DNA of 64,000 nucleotides from Acidobacteria bacterium SCN 69-37. GTDB taxonomy: Bacteria; Acidobacteriota; Vicinamibacteria; Vicinamibacterales; SCN-69-37. The notes under the pieces were generated by a model that saw nothing but the letters and a program-made list of their open reading frames with translations, did no database searches and was not told the origin of the DNA. Location: contig MEDJ01000010.1 in NCBI GenBank assembly GCA_001724025.1, positions 75,368 through 139,367 of the forward strand, written 5' to 3'. This document shows positions 8,885 to 18,394 of this stretch, one piece after another. The translations under genes and the position numbers were made by a program. Within the stretch, counting starts at the first letter, position 1. Every line of letters starts with the position of its first letter.

Positions 8885-10483
8885 ATGAAATCGTTCGCCG
8901 CTGTCGTGCTCGGCCTGACTGTGCTCGGGTCCGGTGTGTTCCTGGCCCAGTCAGCCGAGCCGATCGACGAGGCCGCGATCCTGAAAATTCGCGACGAGGG
9001 GTTCAACCGATCGCAGGTCATGGAGACGGCGTTCTGGCTGACCGACAGATACGGCCCGCGCCTCAATGGCTCGCCGGAGCACGAGGAGGCGGGGGCGTGG
9101 GTGATGGCGCGCCTGCGTGAGTGGGGGCTGCAGAACGTCAGGCAGGAGCGGTTCCCCGCCGGGCGCGGCTGGTCGCTCGTGGATTTCCATGCGCGCATGA
9201 CCGCGCCGCGCATGATGCCGATCATCGGGATGCCGCGCGCCTGGACGCCGGGCACCCGCGGGACGGTGACGGCCGACGTCGTGCGGCCGATCATCACGGG
9301 CGCCGCCGATGCGGCGGCCTATCGCGGTCAGCTCCGCGGCCGCGTCGTCCTCACGCAGCCCGTGCGCCAGGTCCGCATGCTCGAGTACGGCGACGGCTTC
9401 GTGGCTCGCTACGATGATCGCGACGGACGCTGGCGACGCGAAGCGATGACGCCGCAGCCGCTTCCGCCGCCGGCGCCTGCCGTGACCGCCGCGCCACCGC
9501 CTCCGGCTCAGCCCGCCGCGTTCGATCTCCTGCAGTTCTATCGCGAGGAAGGTGTCGTGGCCCTGCTCGACTACGGTCCGGCCACCGACATGGGGCAGGG
9601 CGGCAGCAACCTCACCTGGCGGCATCAACGCCCGGACGGCGGCACGCTGTTCGTGCAGGCAGGCGCCTCGCCCTACGACGATCCGGCCACCGGCCTGCCG
9701 CGCATCACGATTGCCGTCGAGCACTACAACCGCATGCTGCGGCTCGTCGAGCGCAAGATTCCCGTGCGCATCGAGCTGAACGTGGACGTCCGGTTCCGCG
9801 AGGAGTCGCCCGAGTCGCCGAACGGCTTCAACGTCATCGGCGAGATCCCCGGCACCGACAAGGCAGACGAGGTGGTCCTGATCGGTGCGCACCTCGACTC
9901 GTGGCACGGGGCCACGGGCGCGACCGACAACGCCAGCGGCGTGTCGGCAATGATGGAAGCCGTCCGCATCATCCAGACGACGGGCCTGCGGCCGCGCCGC
10001 ACGATTCGCATTGCGCTCTGGGGCAACGAGGAAAATGGCCTGCTGGGATCGCGCGCGTACGCCGACGCACACCTCGGCACGCGCGACGCCCCGACGCCGG
10101 AACTGGCGAAGACCGTGGCGTACTTCAATCTCGATAACGGGACCGGGCCGATTCGCGGCGTGTGGATGCAGGGCAACGCCGGCGTGGCCCCGATCTTCGA
10201 AGCGTGGGCGAAGCCGTTCGCGGATCTGGGCGTCGACCTGCTCAGCCCGCGCGGCGTGTCGTCGACCGATCACGTGCCGTTCGACGAGCGCGGGGTGCCG
10301 GCCTTCCAGTTCGTGCAGGAGCGCTACGAGTACACGTCGCGCACGCACCATTCGACCATGGACTTCTACGACAGGCTGCAGCCGGCCGACATGGCCCGTA
10401 TTGCCGTCGTGGCCACCGGATTCATCTGGCAGGCGGCCAATCGCGAGGCGCCGCTGCCGCGTCGTGAGGACCCACGCCAGTGA
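8885..10483 (+). CDS. secreted M28 family metallopeptidase
   Basis: A 532-residue protein with an N-terminal signal peptide (VVLGLTVLGSGVFLAQSAEP). A PA-like insert lies at about residues 120-310, with a Pro-rich linker (PLPPPAPAVTAAPPPPAQPA). The M28 zinc site follows: HLDSWHGATGATDNASG (His, Asp), WGNEENGLLGSRAY (catalytic Glu and zinc Glu), STDHVPFDERGVPAF and THHSTMDFYD (last His). M28 enzymes are aminopeptidases or carboxypeptidases acting outside the cytoplasm. A TATGAT hexamer sits 12 bases before the ATG. The stop codon overlaps the next gene by 4 nt, so the two are probably coupled. Confidence 0.92.
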   Translation: MKSFAAVVLGLTVLGSGVFLAQSAEPIDEAAILKIRDEGFNRSQVMETAFWLTDRYGPRLNGSPEHEEAGAWVMARLREWGLQNVRQERFPAGRGWSLVDFHARMTAPRMMPIIGMPRAWTPGTRGTVTADVVRPIITGAADAAAYRGQLRGRVVLTQPVRQVRMLEYGDGFVARYDDRDGRWRREAMTPQPLPPPAPAVTAAPPPPAQPAAFDLLQFYREEGVVALLDYGPATDMGQGGSNLTWRHQRPDGGTLFVQAGASPYDDPATGLPRITIAVEHYNRMLRLVERKIPVRIELNVDVRFREESPESPNGFNVIGEIPGTDKADEVVLIGAHLDSWHGATGATDNASGVSAMMEAVRIIQTTGLRPRRTIRIALWGNEENGLLGSRAYADAHLGTRDAPTPELAKTVAYFNLDNGTGPIRGVWMQGNAGVAPIFEAWAKPFADLGVDLLSPRGVSSTDHVPFDERGVPAFQFVQERYEYTSRTHHSTMDFYDRLQPADMARIAVVATGFIWQAANREAPLPRREDPRQ

Positions 10484-10920
10484 ACACCATTCCCGCGCGT
10501 CAGGTCTGGCTGTTCCAGTTCGGGTGCTGGGTGGCGTTTGCGGTGGCCGCGCTGCACGTGGCGATCTTCCTGACGGGCCGCGTCGACCTGCCGCCCCACG
10601 CGCAGCTCGGGCTGGCGCTGATGCCCGTGCGGCCGTACGCCATCGCGGTTCCCGGCACTGCGCCGCCCGCGTTCATGGGCATCGTCAGTGCACTGAGCCT
10701 GACGTTCGCGCTGACCTTCGTCACGATCGGCGCGGCCGGCCTGGCCATCGTCCGTCGCTACGATTTCACGCCCAGGCTCCTGCGCGCCGTGGCCGGAACC
10801 TTCGCGCTCGGCACCGGCCTGATGCTGATTGTGTCGATCACGCTCGCCTTCAGCCTCCAGACGTTTGTGCTGGCGCTGGTCCCGATCTGCTTCGGCCTGG
10901 CGTGCGTGCCCGAGGAATAA
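10480..10920 (+). CDS. small integral membrane protein, unknown function
   Basis: A 146-residue protein with four hydrophobic segments at about 10-30, 60-85, 95-110 and 115-140 (for example FALGTGLMLIVSITLAF). The GTG start overlaps the stop of the M28 peptidase gene (GTGA), indicating translational coupling. No recognisable family motif. It resembles small four-helix proteins annotated only as hypothetical in related genomes. Real coding is supported by hydrophobic patterning and the overlap. Confidence 0.7.
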   Translation: MNTIPARQVWLFQFGCWVAFAVAALHVAIFLTGRVDLPPHAQLGLALMPVRPYAIAVPGTAPPAFMGIVSALSLTFALTFVTIGAAGLAIVRRYDFTPRLLRAVAGTFALGTGLMLIVSITLAFSLQTFVLALVPICFGLACVPEE

Positions 10921-10929
10921 ACGGCGGCT

Positions 10930-10951
10930 CCCCGGACCTGAAGGTCCGGGG
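10930..10951. repeat. dispersed palindrome, CTGAAG centre
   Basis: CCCCGGACCT at 10930-10939, GA centre, AGGTCCGGGG at 10942-10951. It lies between convergent genes with a second copy 32 bases on; the pair could serve as a two-way terminator. Confidence 0.75.
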
Positions 10952-10983
10952 CTCCATTGTTGGACGGGCCATTGCTTTTGGAG

Positions 10984-11005
10984 GGGCGGACCTTCAGGTC
11001 CGCCC
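10984..11005. repeat. dispersed palindrome, CTTCAG centre
   Basis: GGGCGGACCT at 10984-10993, TC centre, AGGTCCGCCC at 10996-11005. Same family as the copy at 10930 but with compensating changes in the outer stem, so pairing is conserved while sequence differs. Confidence 0.75.
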
Positions 11006-11039
11006 GCTGCCCGCCGCCGCGCAGCCGAGCCGCCCTTCT

Positions 11040-12026
11040 CTACCTCGGTCTTGCCGATGACACGCGGCCGCGCAGCGACAGGCTCCGGAGATCCGGCGTG
11101 TTCTGCGCGACGCTGACGCACTGTCCCCCGAACTGTGGCTGCACGCACAGTTCCCAGCGGCCGGCGATGACGCGCAGGCTGCCGTTGTTGTTCGAGCCCA
11201 GCCGGATCTGCGGCTCGTCGCCTGTGAGCAGAATCGACCGGCCACGGTAGTTCGTCTGGTCGTAGAGAATGGCCTGCGGCCGCTGACCCGCACGTCCGCC
11301 GTTCCCGCGACCGATACCACTGTTCCAGCTCGGGCGGGGCCGCAGTGACGAGACCAGCCGGTTGAGGCCCAGCGCGTTCAGGGTCACCAGGTCGTCGTCA
11401 ATCAGGCGGCAGTCGTCATAGTTGATGTTGACGCACACTTCCCACGCCTCGCCGGGCGCTACGCGGATGCTCGACGCGCGGTCGTTGAAGTTCAGACGCC
11501 GCAGGTTCGGCTCGGCACGCTCGACGACGCGGACGTCGCCTGTGTACTGGGTGCCCGCGTAGAGCTCGACGGTCCCGGGCGCCGGCCTGGCAGATCCACC
11601 ACGACCGCCGCCACCCCTGCCGATCCCGCCACCCCGGCCGAAGCCGCCATTGCCGGCGTTGCCCTGCACGCGCCGGGCCGACTGAATGGTGTCGTTCCAG
11701 CCATTGCGCTGGAGATTGTCTTCAGTCCCCGAGACCACCAGGCAGCGGCCGCCGTAGTTCCGCTCGGTGCACACCTGCCAGATTTCGCCGGAGGCCACGC
11801 GGATGCTCGAGATCTTCCGGTTCAGGCCCGTCGATCGCAGGTCCGGCATGTCTTCGATGAACGTGGCGTTGCGTCCGCGGAAATTGGCGTCCTCGTACAC
11901 ACTCATGCCGATGTCGCCCGTCCGGCGCGACAGTTGATCGCGCGCGGTCAGCGCGACGGTCAGGGGGACGGCCGTCAGGATGACGGTCAGCAGCAGAGAC
12001 GGGGAAGAGAGTGCGCGGAACCGCAT
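11040..12026 (-). CDS. secreted protein with three beta/gamma-crystallin-like domains
   Basis: A 328-residue protein. The ATG at 12026 follows an AGGAGG Shine-Dalgarno. A signal peptide (LLLTVILTAVPLTVALTA) leads into three Greek-key pairs. Each begins with a YEDANFRGRN-type turn (VYEDANFRGRN; LYAGTQYTGDV; LYDQTNYRGRS) and carries WQVC/WEVC/WELC followed by a Cys-containing strand. A Gly/Arg-rich linker (GGFGRGGGIGRGGGGRGG) separates domains 1 and 2. Paired cysteines suggest disulfides, consistent with export. Microbial beta/gamma-crystallins often bind calcium, but clear N/D-N/D-x-S/T-S motifs are not obvious here. Function unknown. Confidence 0.8.
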   Translation of the reverse strand: MRFRALSSPSLLLTVILTAVPLTVALTARDQLSRRTGDIGMSVYEDANFRGRNATFIEDMPDLRSTGLNRKISSIRVASGEIWQVCTERNYGGRCLVVSGTEDNLQRNGWNDTIQSARRVQGNAGNGGFGRGGGIGRGGGGRGGSARPAPGTVELYAGTQYTGDVRVVERAEPNLRRLNFNDRASSIRVAPGEAWEVCVNINYDDCRLIDDDLVTLNALGLNRLVSSLRPRPSWNSGIGRGNGGRAGQRPQAILYDQTNYRGRSILLTGDEPQIRLGSNNNGSLRVIAGRWELCVQPQFGGQCVSVAQNTPDLRSLSLRGRVSSARPR

Positions 12027-12080
12027 GAGGGCCTCCTGGAAGACGACGACTGGCCGATCCACTATCGACGGCCGCCGCCG

Positions 12081-12116
12081 AAAAAGCAACGGGCGCCATC
12101 GGTCGATGGCGCCCGT
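12081..12116 (-). terminator. intrinsic terminator of the clp-lon cluster
   Basis: Perfect 13-bp stem (12089-12101 with 12104-12116, two-base loop). On the minus strand it is followed by TTGCTTTTTC, a clear U-rich tail. It lies 66 bases after the lon stop codon. Confidence 0.85.
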
Positions 12117-12181
12117 CTTCGTCTATGCGGCCTGGTCCCGTCAACCGCGCGGCCCGCGGCCGTGCAGCGCGCAGCCGTCTG

Positions 12182-14560
12182 TCAGTGCCTCGTGCGCAGG
12201 TCCGGCTGGATCTCGTCGTCCGTCGCCGGCGGCGGGGGAGCCGGCAGCGGGCCATCGAGCGCAATCTTCAGCACCTGATCCATGGCCTCGACCAGGTTGA
12301 CGCTCATCGCGTCGAGCACGGTCTTCGGGATGTCGGCGAGATCCTTCTCGTTGTCCTTCGGCAGGATGATGTTCATCACGCCGGCACGGTGTGCCGCGAG
12401 CAGCTTTTCCTTCACGCCGCCGATGGGCAGCACTTTGCCACGCAGCGTGATTTCACCCGTCATCGCGACGTCGCGGCGCACGGGGACCTTCGTCAGCGCC
12501 GACACCATCGCGGTGGCCAGCGTGATTCCGGCCGACGGACCGTCCTTCGGGATGGCCCCCTCGGGGATGTGCACGTGCACGTCGGTGCGGCGATTGAAGT
12601 CGCCCGCGATGCCGAGTTCCTCGGTCTTCGACCGGACCCAGCTCATGGCGGCCTGCGCCGATTCCTGCATCACGTCGCCGAGCTTCCCGGTGAGCGTGAG
12701 CTTGCCGCGGCCGGGCATCAGCGTGGCTTCGGTGACGAGAATCTCGCCACCGACCTCGGTCCAGGCCAGGCCCGTGGCAATGCCGATCTCGTTCTTTTCC
12801 TCGGCCATCGACGGCCGGAAGCGCGGCACGCCGAGATGTTCGGTCACCTTGGCGCTGTCGATGTCCTCGCTGAACCCGGCGCCCTCCACGACGACCCTGC
12901 GGGCGACCTTCCGGCAGATCGACGAAATCTCGCGTTCGAGGCTGCGCACGCCGGCTTCGCGCGTGTAACGCTGGATGATCGTGCGGAACGCGTCCTCGGT
13001 GAAGCGGATGTTCGCGTCGGTGAGGCCCGCGCCCTCGATGGCCTTCGGCGCGAGGAACCGCCGCGAGATCTCGATCTTCTCGATCTCGGTATAGCCGGCC
13101 AGCTGCAGTACTTCCATCCGATCGCGCAGGGCCTGCGGAATCGTGTGGAGCACGTTGGCCGTGCACACGAACATCACGTTCGACAGGTCGTACTCGACGT
13201 CGAGGTAGTGATCGAGGAACGTCGCGTTCTGCTCCGGATCGAGCACCTCGAGCAGGGCGGCCGACGGATCGCCGCGGAAGTCCATCGACATCTTGTCGAC
13301 TTCGTCGAGCAGGAAGACGGGGTTCATGGTGCCCGCCTTCTTCATCATCTGGATGATCTGTCCGGGGAAGGCGCCGATGTAGGTGCGTCGATGGCCGCGG
13401 ATTTCCGCCTCGTCGCGCACGCCGCCGAGCGACAGGCGCACGAACTTGCGGTTCATCGCGCGGGCGATCGACTTGGCGAGTGACGTCTTGCCGACCCCGG
13501 GAGGTCCGGCGAGCGTCAGGATCGTGGCCTTCGGCTTCTTGACCAGCGCGCGGACCGCGAGGAACTCGAGGATGCGTTCCTTGATCTTGTCGAGCCCGAA
13601 GTGATCCTCGTTGAGGATCTCCTCGGCCTTCTTCAGGTCGCGACTCTCCTTGGTCTTCTTGTGCCAGGGGACGGCGATCAGCCAGTCGAGGTAGTTGCGC
13701 GAGACCGTGGCCTCGGCCGACATCGGCGGCATGGCCTCGAGGCGCTTGAGCTCCTCGGTCGCCTTGCGCTGGACGTCCTTGGGCATGCGGGCCTGCTCGA
13801 TCTTCTTCTTGAGATCGTCGACCTCGTTGCCCTTGTCGTCCTTGCGGCCCAGCTCGCGCTGGATCGCCTTCATCTTCTCGTTCAGGTAGTACTCTTTCTG
13901 CGCCTTCTCCATCTGCTTCTTCACGCGAGACTGGATACGGCGATCCACCTGGAGCTTGTCGACCTCGGCCTCGAGCACCGCGATGATGCGCGACAGCCGC
14001 TCGAGCGGCGCGACGATCTCGAGCAGGTTCTGCTTTTCCTCGACGCCCACCTGCAGGTGCGCGGCAATCGTGTCGGCCAGCCGCGACGGGTCATCGACCC
14101 TGACGGCCGCGACCATGGCGTCGTACTGGAGGTTGTTCGACAGCTTGATGTACTGCTCGAACAGCGAGACCACGCGGGTCATCACCGGTTCGGTCTCGGA
14201 CGCCGGCTCGACCTTCCGCGGCAGCATCTTCACCGTGACACGGTAGAAGCCCTTGTCTTCCTTCCATTCGACGGCACGCGCACGCTCGACGCCCTCGACC
14301 AGCACCTTGATGTTGCCGTCCGGCAGCTTGAGCGACTGCACGATGTTCGCGACACAGCCCATCGTGTAGATGTCGGCCGGCTGTGGATCGTCGGTGGCCG
14401 CGTCGTGCTGGGCGGCCAGGAAGATCTTCTTGTCGGTGGCCAGCGCGTGTTCGAGCGCGCGGGTCGATGACGGCCGTCCGATCACGAACGGCATCATCAT
14501 GTGCGGGAAAACGACGACGTCCCGCAGGGGCACAACGGGGAGTGTTTCGTACTGGTCCAT
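12182..14560 (-). CDS. lon: ATP-dependent protease Lon
   Basis: A 792-residue protein of normal Lon length. It has an N-terminal LON substrate domain (1-200), a coiled region (200-250) and an AAA+ module with Walker A GPPGVGKT (352-359) and Walker [11 protein letters not shown] (about 415-424). The C-terminal peptidase has catalytic Ser677 in PKDGPSAG and Lys717 in GGVKEK. It degrades misfolded and regulatory proteins in the cytoplasm. It is the last gene of a same-strand cluster after clpX (39-nt gap) and is followed by the terminator at 12081. The C-terminal tail is Pro-rich ([13 protein letters not shown]). Confidence 0.98.
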   Translation of the reverse strand: MDQYETLPVVPLRDVVVFPHMMMPFVIGRPSSTRALEHALATDKKIFLAAQHDAATDDPQPADIYTMGCVANIVQSLKLPDGNIKVLVEGVERARAVEWKEDKGFYRVTVKMLPRKVEPASETEPVMTRVVSLFEQYIKLSNNLQYDAMVAAVRVDDPSRLADTIAAHLQVGVEEKQNLLEIVAPLERLSRIIAVLEAEVDKLQVDRRIQSRVKKQMEKAQKEYYLNEKMKAIQRELGRKDDKGNEVDDLKKKIEQARMPKDVQRKATEELKRLEAMPPMSAEATVSRNYLDWLIAVPWHKKTKESRDLKKAEEILNEDHFGLDKIKERILEFLAVRALVKKPKATILTLAGPPGVGKTSLAKSIARAMNRKFVRLSLGGVRDEAEIRGHRRTYIGAFPGQIIQMMKKAGTMNPVFLLDEVDKMSMDFRGDPSAALLEVLDPEQNATFLDHYLDVEYDLSNVMFVCTANVLHTIPQALRDRMEVLQLAGYTEIEKIEISRRFLAPKAIEGAGLTDANIRFTEDAFRTIIQRYTREAGVRSLEREISSICRKVARRVVVEGAGFSEDIDSAKVTEHLGVPRFRPSMAEEKNEIGIATGLAWTEVGGEILVTEATLMPGRGKLTLTGKLGDVMQESAQAAMSWVRSKTEELGIAGDFNRRTDVHVHIPEGAIPKDGPSAGITLATAMVSALTKVPVRRDVAMTGEITLRGKVLPIGGVKEKLLAAHRAGVMNIILPKDNEKDLADIPKTVLDAMSVNLVEAMDQVLKIALDGPLPAPPPPATDDEIQPDLRTRH

Positions 14561-14599
14561 GAGAAGAATCGACCGCGTGCTGGAGCGTCCGGCTGCCGA

Positions 14600-15844
<1,245 letters not shown>

Positions 15845-15914
15845 TGCCCCTTCTCGCACTTCCTGACCGTATCGGCACCACGAACGGGCACCGACAGCGG
15901 GGACTCCCGAACGT

Positions 15915-16517
15915 TCACGCCCGACGACTGAGCACGTCGTCGATAATACCGTATTCCTTCGACTGCTCCGCGCCCATGATGTAGTCGCGATCGGTGTCGT
16001 CCTCGATGCGCACGAGCGGCTGGCCGGTGTGGCTGGCCAGAATCTCGTTCAACCGCGCGCGCATGCGCAGGATTTCCTTCGCGTGGATGTCGATGTCGGC
16101 CGCCTGGCCCGCCAGACCCGACATGTGCGGCTGATGGATCAGGATGCGCGAGTTGGGCAGCGAGAACCGCTTGCCCTTCGCTCCAGAGGCGAGCAGCACC
16201 GCCGCCATCGACGCCGCCTGGCCGATGCAGTAGGTCGCCACGTCCGGCTTGATGAACTGCATCGTGTCGTAGATGGCCAGACCCGCCGTGATCGACCCGC
16301 CGGGTGAGTTGATGTACAGGACGATGTCGCGCTCGGGATCCTCGGCTTCGAGGAAGAGCATCTGCGCGATGACCAGGTTGGCAATCGTGTCGTCGATCGG
16401 CGTCCCGATGAAGATGATGCTGTCCTTCAGGAGGCGCGAGAAGATGTCGTAGGCGCGTTCGCCGCGGTTGGTCTGTTCGACCACCATCGGAACCAGTTGG
16501 GCGCGAGGGTCAGGCAT
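15915..16517 (-). CDS. clpP: ATP-dependent Clp protease proteolytic subunit ClpP
   Basis: A 200-residue serine peptidase starting [15 protein letters not shown]; a longer version from 16565 is open but adds an atypical Arg/Pro-rich extension. The catalytic triad is visible as [11 protein letters not shown] (Ser), RILIHQP (His) and DDTDRDY (Asp). It forms the barrel chamber of ClpXP. Neighbours are tig upstream and clpX downstream, the standard order in many bacteria. Confidence 0.97.
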   Translation of the reverse strand: MPDPRAQLVPMVVEQTNRGERAYDIFSRLLKDSIIFIGTPIDDTIANLVIAQMLFLEAEDPERDIVLYINSPGGSITAGLAIYDTMQFIKPDVATYCIGQAASMAAVLLASGAKGKRFSLPNSRILIHQPHMSGLAGQAADIDIHAKEILRMRARLNEILASHTGQPLVRIEDDTDRDYIMGAEQSKEYGIIDDVLSRRA

Positions 16518-16624
16518 AAGCGTCGTGTCGGATCGTCGGTTCGGGCGGGGCTGGGTGCCGGTCACGCGACCGGTCCGCCGGCGGAGATCGCCGGCGCCCG
16601 CGTCTCCAGCATATCGGCACGCGG

Positions 16625-16648
16625 GCGCCGCCGGATTATCGGCGGCGC
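16625..16648 (-). other. hairpin between tig and clpP
   Basis: Nine-bp stem (GCGCCGCCG at 16625-16633 with CGGCGGCGC at 16640-16648) around a 6-nt AT-rich loop, 30 bases downstream of the tig stop. No U tract follows, so it is better read as an mRNA processing or attenuation hairpin than as a full terminator. Confidence 0.5.
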
Positions 16649-16676
16649 TGCACGTGCGTGCGTGACGTTGCGCGGC

Positions 16677-17993
16677 TCAGGTCGTAATCTGGGCTCGCTC
16701 GAGCAGCCACGTCATCGTCTTCTCACGCTGGATCCCGGCGAGCAGCCGGGGCAGCGCGTTTTCCTTCTCGAGGCGGGCCCGCACAGAGGCCGGCGTCCGG
16801 CCGGCGCGCTCGGCGAATTTCGCGATCTCCGCGTCGAGCTCCTCGTCGGTGGCCGCAATGGCCTCCCGCCTGGCAATCTCGTCGAGGACCAGTGTGCTCT
16901 TCACGGTCTCGACCGCAGCCTCGCGCTGGCGTTCGCGGAACTCGCGCCAGTCGATGTTGACCTGCATCGGATCGAGCCCCTGATCGATCAACCGGCGGAC
17001 GAACTCCTCGAGGCGGCGATCGACTTCCTGGTCGACGAGCACCTCGGGCGCCGCCGGCAGCCGCGTGGCCAGTTGCTGCAGGACCGCGTGGCGGACGGCG
17101 TGATCGGCATCGGCCTCGGCGCCCTGCTGCAGGTCCTCGCGGATCCGCTCGCGCAGCGCGTCGAGCGTCTCGACGTCGCTCACCTCCTTCGCGAAGTCGT
17201 CGTCGATCGCCAGCAGTTCGCGACGCCGGAGGCCCTTGACCGTTACCTGATAGTCGACGGTGGCACCGGCCAGCTCGGCAATCTCGTAGTCGGCCGGGTA
17301 GGTGACCGTGAACGACCGCTGTTCACCATCGGTCGCTCCCGTGAGGTGCTCGTCGAATCCGGGCGGGTTGGCGCTCGCGCCGATTTCGACCGAGACGTTC
17401 TCGAGCGACTCGGGCGTCTCGGCCGGCGGCGGCGTCTCGCCGGGGACGACAATCAGCTGACCCCGCTTCGTGCGCGTGAGGTCGAGCAGCAGCGTGTCGC
17501 CGGCTTCCGCCCCACGGCCTTCCACCGGCTGCCACCGCGCGTGTCGCGCCTGCAGCTGCTCGAGCGCCTGGTCGACCGCGCCCACCTCGAGCACCGCCGG
17601 CGGCTTCTGGAGCGACAGGCTCGTGTATTCGCCCGGCTCGATGACCGGCAGCGTCTCGAAGTCCGCCTGGAACGTCATCGGCTGGCCTTCCTCGAGCACC
17701 AGTTCCTTGATGTCCGGCGACGCGACGGGCTCGAGCCCGTGCTCACGCAGGGCATCGTTGACCAGGCGCGGCACGAGATCGTGTGCCACGTCGTGCAGGA
17801 TCTGCTCCTTGTAGCGCTGGCGGACGACCTTGGGGGGCACCTTCCCGGGGCGGAACCCGGGCACGCGCGCCGACTGTGTATACGCGCGGGCGACGCGATC
17901 AATCTCGACCTCGACGACGTCGGGGGGGATTTCGAACGACAGCTGCTTGCGGGTCTCGGAAACCTCGGTGAACTCGGTTTTCATCACGGACAT
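16677..17993 (-). CDS. tig: trigger factor, ribosome-associated chaperone/PPIase
   Basis: A 438-residue protein starting MSVMKTEFTEVSETRKQL (an ATG 9 nt further in is an alternative). Order: ribosome-binding domain with the signature PGFRPGKVPPKVVRQRY (about 50-66), a PPIase/FKBP-like domain (about 150-250), and the long helical C-terminal chaperone domain. The FKBP domain carries an insertion rich in Pro/Thr (ETPPPAETPES). Trigger factor binds nascent chains at the ribosome exit. It is first of the tig-clpP-clpX-lon run. Confidence 0.96.
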   Translation of the reverse strand: MSVMKTEFTEVSETRKQLSFEIPPDVVEVEIDRVARAYTQSARVPGFRPGKVPPKVVRQRYKEQILHDVAHDLVPRLVNDALREHGLEPVASPDIKELVLEEGQPMTFQADFETLPVIEPGEYTSLSLQKPPAVLEVGAVDQALEQLQARHARWQPVEGRGAEAGDTLLLDLTRTKRGQLIVVPGETPPPAETPESLENVSVEIGASANPPGFDEHLTGATDGEQRSFTVTYPADYEIAELAGATVDYQVTVKGLRRRELLAIDDDFAKEVSDVETLDALRERIREDLQQGAEADADHAVRHAVLQQLATRLPAAPEVLVDQEVDRRLEEFVRRLIDQGLDPMQVNIDWREFRERQREAAVETVKSTLVLDEIARREAIAATDEELDAEIAKFAERAGRTPASVRARLEKENALPRLLAGIQREKTMTWLLERAQITT

Positions 17994-18025
17994 TATGGCA
18001 CCCACTCGACTCGCTTCGCTCGGGG

Positions 18026-18074
18026 AAGGCGGGGAGGCGGCAGGCGGGGAGGAGGCCGGAAGGCGGGGAGGCAG
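18026..18074. repeat. GC-rich dispersed repeat, GGCGGGGAGG family
   Basis: Three AGGCGGGGAGG units within about 50 bases just upstream of the tig start. The block shares a stretch of more than 20 bases with the left arm of the inverted repeat at 7284-7320. Confidence 0.6.
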
Positions 18075-18164
18075 GGCGCCTGGGCGGGGCGCTCCTCGGC
18101 GGGGCGCTCGCCTGGCGCGGCCTGCCAACCGTAGCCGCGAGCGCAGCGAGCGTGTGGCGAAGGT

Positions 18165-18251
18165 TGGTGGACGAGGTCGGACTCGAACCGACACGGGATC
18201 ACTCCCACGGGCTTCTAAGACCCGCGCGGCTGCCAGTTACGCCACTCGTCC
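18165..18251 (-). tRNA. tRNA-Leu (anticodon TAG)
   Basis: Reading the minus strand: acceptor GGACGAG pairs with CTCGTCC, followed by discriminator A and an encoded CCA. The anticodon loop is CTTAGAA, giving anticodon TAG. The T arm contains GGTTCGAGTCC. A long variable arm (TGGGAGTGATCCC) is as expected for a class II tRNA. Length is 87 nt. Confidence 0.95.
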
Positions 18252-18313
18252 CCCGATGCCCGATTATGCACCGGCCGACGGCGCCGCCGCGATGGCGGGC
18301 GCTCGCGGGTCTC

Positions 18314-18333
18314 CCCGAGGCTGAAGCCTCGGG
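18314..18333. repeat. dispersed palindrome, CTGAAG centre
   Basis: CCCGAGGCT at 18314-18322, GA centre, AGCCTCGGG at 18325-18333. It is nearly identical to the copy at 22517-22538. Confidence 0.7.
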
Positions 18334-18394
18334 CTCCGGGCGCGCGCGGGGCCCCAGGCGTCCGGGCGCAGGCGCGCCCCCCGTGTCGCCCGTG

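Noticed and set aside
12125-13483. Long plus-strand open frame opposite lon
   Set aside because: It is the antisense of lon. Its Arg/His/Val-rich product has no domain, while lon on the other strand is unambiguous. The same applies to frames opposite the membrane genes at 49418 and 742.
18301-18394. Possible CRISPR-like or terminator array among palindromes
   Set aside because: Palindromes are single, unevenly spaced and differ in stem sequence; there are no regularly spaced repeats or cas genes in the window.
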